Of a stretch of DNA of 14,811 bases, positions 8,335 to 14,811 are shown in pieces. Source of the DNA: Haplosporangium gracile (Eukaryota > Mortierellomycota > Mortierellomycetes > Mortierellales > Mortierellaceae); assembly GCA_015499985.1 (NCBI GenBank), contig JAAAUF010000897.1, positions 1,868 to 16,678 of the forward strand, in the 5' to 3' direction. A program made the translations under genes and the position numbers. The notes under the pieces are model-generated. The model saw only the letters and a program-made list of their open reading frames with translations, ran no database searches and was not told where the DNA came from. Numbering within the stretch: the first letter of the stretch is position 1; each line of letters starts with the position of its first letter.

Positions 8335-10525
8335 AAACCTGAGGGACCCCAGGAACACGACAACAGCCATGACAAGAAAAACGAAGCGCTATCGTTTCTC
8401 ATGTCGCTCCTTTCAGCCATACATTCCACCAAGCTTCCCAAAAAAAAGCGGGATGGGTTTGCACGTTCGGAAATTCATCGAACAGGCGCAGGACTTCTTA
8501 CCCAACTTTACAGAGGGTAGAACTACAGAGGAGTATGCTGGGCCTTCGTTTCTGAGGTCTGACGCCTTGCAGTTGTCTGTCAAGCTAAAAAAGCACTACA
8601 GGAATGAAGCGATCGCTCTCCGCAATAAAATAAAAAAACTTCGAAAGCTGTAACTTCTATTTTGTCATAGGCTTTTGACATTGACCGATGTTAACAAATT
8701 TTTTTTTCAAAAAAAAAAAAAAACCAGATAGATCGAAGTCCTCAAGCGCAAGAAGCTTCTGCCTTCGGAAGCGAGAGATTACATTATACCCAAAGATGCG
8801 CGGTAGAGAATTTTGTACTCTTGAACAGGGCTTGCGGGAGTTGTGGCTCGTTGGCGCCAAGGTCGTCTTTCGATGTCAAGTTTATTACTTTGTCGGAACT
8901 GGATCTAACCAAGATCTTCTAACAGGACCTACCCTTGAAACGCGTTCTTCAGTCGCATGCCTTTCCAGACTATCAAAGTATGGAGCATTCCGATCAAGTC
9001 TCGGAGGCAGATGTCGGTCTTTGGCTGTCAGCAACAACGCCTGGGTTCCTCATCACCAGGCTACTCACCGACATTGGCCGATACTCAGCGGATCAACGGA
9101 AAAGGCTTCGAAACTATTCCAGATCGACCTTCCTGATGCCTTTGGAGGAGATGAGGAGTCATCTCCAGAATATCCGAGACGACAACTTTAAGCCTACCTC
9201 CTACATTGAGAAGGCTACGTTTTGCGTGGATCGATTCGGACAGACGGGTTCCGGCTCCAAGTACCTGATTTCAAATTGTATGAGCTCCATCCGGTCAAGT
9301 ACAGACGACTACCCGCGGATAAGCTGCCCTCTCAACTAACATCCACCGTTGGCGGCACGGATTATCTTTTAACGGAAACCAGGAATATCGTTCCGACCAA
9401 GCAGATTGTCACCCAGCTCTGAGGTTGCGACCCCAGGAGTATCAAGATCCTCGGCATTGACTTGGGTCAAGCATTTGTCGTTGGAGCGAGTGCGATTCTA
9501 CCCACTCGCGAGCAACCGAATGTCGAACAAGGACAAGAGTCTGGCCCCACTACCTTGGAGTCGTCGCTATCGAGTACTGAGACAGCGGAAGATGAACAGG
9601 CCGAGAAACCGTTGTCCAAGTTTTTCAACTTGGCCATTAAACAGAAGGCTGTCCATCAACCTACCTTCAAGCACAGACGATGGTTGGATCGTAGGAAAGG
9701 GTAGACAGGCGAGGGGGGAGGTTCCATCAGCCAAATTGAGACCGGTCTACCTCTTCGCCGTGGCCCAGAAGCGAGTATCAACAACTCCATTCAGAGAGAG
9801 ATGGAAGTAGAGGCCGATCTCGATTCGTTCTATGGCAGTGTGGTCCTGATGAACCACAAGTGGAATGCTAGGAAGGTTCGAGCAGAGGAGTATAGATTGA
9901 TCGCCAATCGTCTTTTACAGCTTGTTGGAGGGTCGACAGGGGCTAAGAGAGGCAAGGACAACAAGGTCGTTATTGGTGTGGGTCTTGAGAAGTTTTCTTC
10001 CAAGATCAGATTATCATTATTGCATGAGTCCTTCCAGTCGTACTTTGTTCAAAAAGTAAGTGTGTGTAAATTACAGTCAAGTGTTTCCTCCTGACGCTGA
10101 GAGTGATACTTATTAACTTTTTTTTTTTGCTCTTTGCTCCCCCTTTTTTTCAGGCCCGATCTCTTGGCTACATCGTCGTTAGCGTCAATGAGTATTACAC
10201 TTCGAAGAAATGCCCGACTTGTAGAGAGTTCGTTGGTCAAGTTGACTTCCGCCGACTGTACTGTTCAAAGTATCAAAAGTACATGCACCGCGACATCATC
10301 GCCGGCCACAACATGTGTAATGCCATTTGAGGACAGCTGCTCCAGCAACAGCGGCCGCTCTAACTCCAGCCCCAGGACAGTGACGGAAACTATCCCTGGA
10401 TGCAGGACAAGCGCAGTTCCAAGTCACGCCCCGGAGGGAATGGTAAGCAGAAGGGGGCCAAGCGAGAGGCAGGGGGTGAGGGAACACAGTCAAGTCAATC
10501 GTACAAGAGAGTAGCATTAGCATAG
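8335..10525 (+). pseudogene. Decayed Fanzor (eukaryotic TnpB/OMEGA-type RNA-guided nuclease) gene
   Basis: Fanzors are TnpB relatives that cut DNA with a RuvC domain guided by an RNA made from their own locus. Seen here in order: SFLMSLLSAIHSTKLPKKK, then VRKFIEQAQDFLPNFTEGRT; a probable intron 8651-8731; IEVLKRKKLLPSEARDYIIP; the helical block around TPGFLITRLLTDIGRYSADQRKRLR; RGSIRTDGFRLQVPDFKL; LTSTVGGTDYLLTETRNIV; RuvC-I KILGIDLGQAFVVGASA (Asp codon 9459-9461); KVVIGVGLEKFSS; a clean intron 10056-10153 (GTAAGT..TTTTCAG); VNEYYTSKKCPTC; and RuvC-III YMHRDIIAGHNMCNA (Asp codon 10292-10294). Breaks seen: frame changes in the A8 run 8440-8447, near 8802 and near 9213; stops at 8920-8922, 9420-9422, 9702-9704, 10328-10330 and 10361-10363. 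The fourth zinc-ribbon cysteine is Tyr (codon 10271-10273). Past the stop at 10328 the frame still reads coherently to TAG at 10523-10525. The left end is uncertain. Confidence 0.85.
10056..10153 (+). other. Intron in the Fanzor relic
   Basis: The donor is GTAAGT at 10056 and the acceptor is a long T-rich tract ending TTTTCAG at 10153. A possible branch string TTATTAAC lies at about 10109-10116. Removing it joins SYFVQK to ARSLGYIVVSVNEYYTSKKC, which restores the path from the RuvC-II region to the zinc ribbon in phase 0. Retention of such an intron shows that this copy was not made by reverse transcription of a spliced message. Confidence 0.85.
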
Positions 10526-10762
10526 GTTTTCCTATTTTAGATATTTAGATCCTTTATCATTTCGGTGACGTAATTAAGGCGCCCATTTTCCTGGCGAACA
10601 TGTCCATTGTCCTTCATCCATCCATCCATCCTTCCAGTCCCAACTGTTCTGACTCCTGTAATCCTTGACTCTGTTATCACACACTCGTTTCTATACATTC
10701 TATCCGTGTCTTGATCCAGCGCACGGCCATATACACCCTTCTTCTCTCGGCTAACTGCAATG
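10526..10762. other. Spacer after the Fanzor relic with a CATC microsatellite
   Basis: No gene seen. CATC repeats (about 10614-10630) lie in otherwise unstructured AT-rich sequence. In active Fanzor loci the guide RNA comes from the 3' part of the gene and its flank, so this would be the place to look, but I find no strong hairpin or boundary repeat here by eye. Confidence 0.3.
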
Positions 10763-10936
10763 TCATCGTCGCGAAACTTCCTTTATTTCATTTACAAAAG
10801 GTAACATGTAACAATACCCATCGTGCCCTCTCCGAAGAGCGAGTATGGCGTCGTTCGGCACGCCCAGCCGTTCCAGTTCTTTGGCCGCATCTCCGGTTTT
10901 TAGAAATCTGTGAATCGTTGGGAATGTGTTAATTGG
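10763..10936 (-). pseudogene. Coding remnant of unknown gene (minus strand), within tandem copy 1
   Basis: Read on the - strand, about 57 codons are open between two TGA codons (10937-10939 and 10763-10765). They have protein-like character: FPTIHRFLKTGDAAKELERL, then GVPNDAILALRRGHDGYCYM and a charged end. There is no ATG near its beginning. The same frame before the upstream TGA reads on as KREASPAV, matched in copy 2, so the TGA looks like a mutation within an older coding frame. I do not recognise the family. It may be the C-terminal end of a lost gene. Confidence 0.3.
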
Positions 10937-11100
10937 TCAAACAGCGGGTGAAGCCTCTCTTTTCATAAGGGTTGGCAATGCACCAGCACCATTCACTCGT
11001 TTGCCTTGTGAGAGTGAATTGGTTGCGTTGGCTGGCTTAGCGACTTCGCCTCTAAGCTGTTGAACAGGGATTTCACAATTCCTTGGTCACTGTTGCTTCT
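10851..11100. repeat. Tandem duplication, copy 1 (unit about 293 bp)
   Basis: Positions 10908-10957 and 11201-11250 are identical over 50 bases, an offset of 293. Further matches flank this on both sides: GCACGCC..CCGTTCCAGT before it, and GTGAGAGTGAA, then TTGAACAGGGAT, then CCTTGGTCA after it, at an offset of 292-293. The flanks have diverged heavily while the central 50 bases have not. Copy 1 runs approximately from 10851 to 11100; edges are set by where similarity fades. Confidence 0.8.
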
Positions 11101-11193
11101 ATTAAAGGCTGCTCGAACTATCTCTTCAATGTACCATTTTTCTATGCCAGCACGCCAAACCGTTCCAGTATCTTTGACCCCATCTCTAGTCAT
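10993..11193 (-). pseudogene. Coding remnant of unknown gene (minus strand), spanning the junction of the tandem copies
   Basis: This - strand frame reads MTRDGVKDTGTVWRAGIEKW and continues through EEIVRAAFNRSNSDQGIVKS to a TGA at 10993-10995. Its first part is the copy 2 counterpart of the frame in copy 1 (RFPMTRDGVKD against RFLKTGDAAKE), but a one-base difference puts the two copies into different frames after that. Both copies carry the same upstream in-frame TGA (AV stop PINTFPTIHRF). I take it as eroded coding sequence; it has no recognised family. Confidence 0.3.
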
Positions 11194-11392
11194 TGGGAAC
11201 CTGTGAATCGTTGGGAATGTGTTAATTGGTCAAACAGCGGGTGAAGCCTCCTTGCCATCAGGGTCGGCGATTTACCAGCGTTCTTTATACTCGTTCGCCG
11301 TGTGAGAGTGAAAGACGCGTTGGTTGACTTAGTGGCCCTCACGAAAACACATTGAACAGGGATCGCGCACAGCCTTGGTCAATGTTTGTAGA
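11144..11392. repeat. Tandem duplication, copy 2 (unit about 293 bp)
   Basis: This is the partner of the copy at about 10851-11100. The conserved 50-base core is 11201-11250. It ends about 90 bases before the start codon of the eight-exon gene, so it may contribute to that gene's promoter or leader. Similarity to copy 1 is patchy outside the core. Confidence 0.8.
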
Positions 11393-11481
11393 CGTGATGT
11401 CTTTTGACATGCGCATTCGGAAATGGCTTCGTTTGATGACTTATACTGATGCAGCAATTTTCCAGTGTTTAGGCTTCATTA

Positions 11482-14043
11482 ATGGGCGGCCACCGAAAGA
11501 ATCGCGCTGACAAGAAGGTCGATTGGCGAGCATCGCTGAACAGTCATCGCGAGGGCGTTTCTTATTTTACAGCATTGGTCGACGTTCTTCTTGCGTGTCC
11601 CAGCGGATACTTTGAGCATCGACGTATGACGACTGAATCAAAGGAAGCCATCATGCATGAGTGGGCGGAATGGATGGTCGAGTTCTCGAAAAGCGAAGTC
11701 CAAGTTCTACGGGATGTTAGTGCCAAAGTTCACAACGTCGACGACGATGCCCGGCTCGTTCTTACAAATCGCATTTTGAACAACCATAAAGTCAGCCTAT
11801 TACAGGAAAGTTCAGAACAAGTTTGTCACGTCAGCAAGGAACTTACAGCAATGGTCCGCAATGGTAAGGCCCCCTTCTTCATGAGATCGCTTGTTGTCTA
11901 CAGCTCATTATTGTCATAAATGTCTAACACCCACTTTTTTAGCACCGGCTCCTTTGTCCACCGGTGGTATGGCCTTTGACCCCCACGGCAAGTTTCTGTC
12001 CATCGATGCTCTGTTTTCGCCTCATATCAATTCGTCGTCCACTGTTGAGGCTTCGTTGTCCTCATCGTCATCGAAAAGCCGTGAGAGACCGGAAGATTCT
12101 TCGGTGAAAGCGACAAAGCGGCGTCGGTTTGAAAAGGGACCCGCCACGTTTAGGTCGCTTGTGGGCACCGCCCATGCCATGGTATGCTTTGCTCTTCAAA
12201 AATACTATGGGATAGATTGTTTGAACGAGTACTTTTGACGCTGACACCTTGCTCTCCACTATTACAGCATTTTGGAATATATGAGGCGTTACCTGAATCC
12301 ACAGCAGTACAGGACAATCTTTCCCCAAGTCGCCAGACTCTATGCCGCCTGTCTCTGTCGTACCTCAAGAAAGCGAGCGATAGGACCAAATACGCGAAGC
12401 CAGAGTACTCTCTACCGCTCAAGGACGCATTGTGAGTTCAATTCTCTATGTTATATGGTTTTGTCCCAAGGTCGTCGTTGCTGACCCTTTATCTTGATGT
12501 TGTTTAGCGTTTCTCTCTCAGGAGTCTGGAACATGTTTTGTCAAGATGCAAATGCTGCCTTCAAGGATGATTATGAGCGAGGATTGGGTGCATGCGCTGT
12601 CAAAGTGCTCGATGCTCCAGACATGGGATTTGCCGCTATCGTTGCACCCTTGGTGGAGATGGCCGAGTGTGCAGCGAAGACGGATACTGGAGTGAAGGCG
12701 CAGCCGATAATTAGCAAGATTTACCAAATCCAAGCTACACCAGGCTCGGAGGCTTATTGTCGTTCTTTCGACGCTCTTAAAACAATGTAAGCTATTGTAT
12801 TCTAATTTAATACGATAGAGACACTGCTTTTAAAAACCAGTAGCATTAATACTGGATTGTAACATAGCCTCAAGCATGCAGAGCGACCTTTATCTGGCCG
12901 AACCAAGGACGCATCGGAGGGCGATGCTGTCAGTCTGTGGTCAGCCATTTTCCGAGAGCAACTGCCAGCAACAGCCTGTTTGGCACTGAACCTGTAAGTG
13001 ATGTGATGATCTGCCAATGAGTTCTGTTAAGCATACCCTGTTACTGATTGATTTGTGAAACTGATTCTCTGTAGTGGTGAGCAGGGCCTCGCGGCCGCTA
13101 GACAATCGAACTCGCATCTTTTCCGGATCTTTGATATAATCGCAGGAACGCGAAAGTGTGATACCATTCTGACAGTGGAAGACCTCGAGGTCGCCAACTT
13201 CGAACTGAAGAAGGGATTGTGCACTGATGTCAAAGACGAGATTCAGCTCCGCAGGACCATTAAGGCCATGAAGTCAATCAGTACGATATTGAGAGACTAT
13301 GGGCTGCAATGCCCTCCTGTCTGTTGTATGAGAGGTTTGTAAGACCCATGCAAGTGCATTTCTTTGCCTTGTGCAAGCCGACGCTTTTCTAACAGTAACG
13401 ACTTTATTGATTCTGTATAGGGATGGAGGCAACGGTGTTTTCGATGAAAGAACTAGATGATATTTGGGTCGCTGGTCCTGCCTGTGACAAAATCTTACTA
13501 CCCCAAACGGAGGCCGAGGTCCTAGACTTCATGCAAAATGATATGCACCGCCTGTTTAGTCTTTTGGTAAGAGTAGAGTGAATCATCTTGGTTTTCAGTC
13601 GTGTTTTTGTATCCATTGACACTAAACAACTATCGTCTAATCCATATATCTAGTTTTTGTATGATCGGTACTCAAGAGACGTGCTTGTCAGGAAAGCAGA
13701 GTACGAGCGTCAACTTCGCAGGGGCAAAAAGGCGGTCCTGCCCCTGTCATCCGAGGAGAAAGAGTCTAGGGATCTGGAGTGGGACCTCCTTGTACTGAAT
13801 ACTCCGGCCAAGCAGGCTGGCAGACGAAAATCCATCGTGGGCCAACTGGGAGACGACGATGAGGAGTTTGCTCCAAGCTCACCATCTGATCGATATTCAG
13901 TTACCCTCAAGAGGAAAGACGACGAGGTCAACACTGCTTCGAAGTCACGATCTAAGCCGAGAAAGCCAAAGGCGTTTACTGATCAATTGAGGGACGCAAC
14001 GGATGATGAAGAGGACGAGTTGGCAGACTCCGACACTTGTTAG
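11482..14043 (+). CDS. Hypothetical 661-residue protein with candidate PD-(D/E)XK nuclease core, eight exons, complete
   Basis: Exons: 11482-11863, 11943-12181, 12268-12431, 12508-12786, 12868-12993, 13075-13334, 13421-13566, 13654-14043. All introns are 76-87 nt, GT..AG, and every join keeps phase, giving 661 residues and a TAG stop. I do not recognise the family. Residues 1-127 begin MGGHRKNRADKKVDWRASLN and are mostly helical in character. Residues 155-190 are a Ser-rich linker with a basic KRRRF cluster (186-190), a possible nuclear signal. Residues 208-395 are helical, including VSLSGVWNMFCQDANAAF. Residues 420-443 read AGTRKCDTILTV..LEVANFELKK: Asp426, Glu440 and Lys442 fit D-Xn-E-X-K of PD-(D/E)XK nucleases, followed by a helix with QLRRTIKAMKSISTIL. 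The C-terminus is highly charged, ending in a DDEEDE-type acidic stretch. The first Met is chosen as the one opening the frame; an extra upstream exon cannot be excluded. The donor GTTTGT at 13335 is non-ideal but the only in-phase choice. Confidence 0.8.
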
Positions 14044-14296
14044 AGGTTTCCGGTCGGGTTGTTGGTATCCAGCAAAGACCATGTACAGTACAAAAAAAAA
14101 GAGTCGGAATGCTAGCATTGTAAATAAGAGTAACCAGCCATTGTTGGGTCGGATGTGTGGTTAGCACTGGTGCTCACTCTTCATTGTCCATAAATCATGT
14201 GGGTTGAGACATGCATTCAATCAAGTGTAATCTTCTAGACAACGCCTCTATTCGAATTATTCGAATCGAATTCAAATTCAATTTGAATAAAGTGAG
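14044..14296. other. 3' flank of the eight-exon gene with a short perfect palindrome
   Basis: The A-run and TAAATAAGAG string at about 14091-14131 could serve polyadenylation of the upstream gene. At 14270-14288 there is a perfect inverted repeat with 9-base arms and a one-base centre (ATTCAAATT C AATTTGAAT). Just before it ATTCGAAT is repeated. No gene is seen. Confidence 0.5.
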
Positions 14297-14494
14297 TTCG
14301 AAGTGTTCGAAGTGTTCGAGGCATTCAGAGCATTCGAATCCTTCAAATAATTCAGAGTATTCAGAGCATTCAACTCCTTTGAAGCATTCAAATCATTCAG
14401 AATACTTGGATCACTTAGATAATTCACATTATTAAATGTAATTGAAGCACTCGAAGCACTCGAAGCACTCGGATCGTTCGAATTCATGAAATCG
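14297..14494. repeat. 9-bp-period minisatellite, 22 in-phase units
   Basis: Cutting the sequence every 9 bases from 14297 gives TTCGAAGTG, TTCGAAGTG, TTCGAGGCA, TTCAGAGCA, TTCGAATCC, TTCAAATAA, TTCAGAGTA, TTCAGAGCA and so on to 14494. The consensus is roughly TTCGAAGCA. The array holds 22 units without a phase break, though single units vary. After 14494 the same motif returns about four bases out of register (CATTCGCAGCATTCAAG). Open frames on both strands here are by-products of the period of three codons. Confidence 0.85.
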
Positions 14495-14811
14495 AATCAT
14501 TCGCAGCATTCAAGTCGAATCCAACAATAGGCCATTTGAATCCATCTGAACCTATTCAAATTCGAATTGCTTAATTCGAGTAGGAGCGTTGATTACAATA
14601 TCGACGTTACCCAAAATAACTCTCAAATGAAAAAGAATAAGTAGCCTTGTGCCCGATCCTATCTTCTCTCCTCAATCTGCAATAATTTACTCACCTAGTC
14701 TAGTCCGTTCCCTCGCTCACCCTTTATTCCAAGAAGAATATAACCCTCGCCCCGACCGATATGCCCGACGAGTGACCCAGGTGTCACAACGGTGCCCTTT
14801 CATTTTCAATT
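14495..14811. other. AT-rich right edge, no gene seen
   Basis: Scattered TTCGAAT motifs continue to about 14580 and then fade into ordinary intergenic sequence. From about 14690 the composition becomes pyrimidine-rich, which could be the start of another gene's leader outside the window, but no coding frame is visible. Confidence 0.4.

Noticed and set aside
10334..10420. Hairpin-like pairing CCAGG/CCTGG as a guide-RNA scaffold
   Set aside because: The stem is only five base pairs with a long loop and has no visible support from compensating changes.
8335..10525. Terminal inverted repeats or target-site duplications around the Fanzor relic
   Set aside because: I looked at both flanks by eye and found no convincing matching ends, so no element borders are claimed.
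14211..14487. Ser/His- and Asn/Ser-rich frames on both strands over the 9-bp array
   Set aside because: A 9-base period keeps any frame open if no unit holds a stop; both strands being open at once points to the repeat, not to a gene.
14297..14494. Possible CRISPR-like array
   Set aside because: There are no unique spacers between repeats; the units are directly adjacent and only nine bases long.
14690..14811. A minus-strand exon with donor CTAG/GTGAGTAAAT near the right edge
   Set aside because: The donor string is good, but I see no protein-like frame before it within the window.

Overview
The window looks like nuclear DNA of a filamentous fungus, most probably an early-diverging one (Mucoromycota, Mortierella-like). 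The basis is many short introns (mostly 59-90 nt) with GT..AG borders and CTAAC/CTGAC-type branch sites, purine- and pyrimidine-rich intergenic DNA with microsatellites, and gene families that I associate with that group. The species assignment is an inference from general knowledge; no search was possible.

Layout. (1) 203-1305, + strand: the 3' exon of a WD40-repeat protein cut by the left edge. (2) 1844-2248, - strand: a small unrecognised open frame without an ATG start. (3) 2789-4815, - strand: a complete three-exon gene for a bestrophin-family (UPF0187/YneE-like) anion channel of 480 residues, preceded by a long purine-rich tract that probably holds its promoter and leader. (4) 5341-6593: no gene seen. 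(5) 6594-8334, + strand: a broken gene of unknown function; its last three exons join cleanly but its earlier parts need frame changes. (6) 8335-10525, + strand: a decayed Fanzor (eukaryotic TnpB/OMEGA-type RNA-guided nuclease) gene. It still shows the RuvC-I, RuvC-III and zinc-ribbon signatures and an intact intron, but carries at least three frameshifts, at least five internal stops and a lost zinc-ribbon cysteine. (7) 10763-11392: two diverged tandem copies of a unit of about 293 bp, with remnants of coding sequence on the - strand. (8) 11482-14043, + strand: a complete eight-exon gene for a 661-residue protein of unknown family whose C-terminal half carries a candidate PD-(D/E)XK nuclease core. 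(9) 14044-14811: AT-rich DNA with a striking 9-bp-period minisatellite of 22 in-phase units.

The left part (WD40, bestrophin) looks like ordinary host housekeeping sequence. The right part, from about 6.5 kb on, looks like a fast-evolving accessory region: a broken multi-exon gene, a dead Fanzor copy in the same orientation immediately after it, a diverged tandem duplication, and an intact orphan gene with nuclease-like residues. I see no evidence that these genes work as one system; the link between them is position and a shared appearance of turnover. The Fanzor relic and the orphan PD-(D/E)XK-like gene are the best candidates for follow-up.
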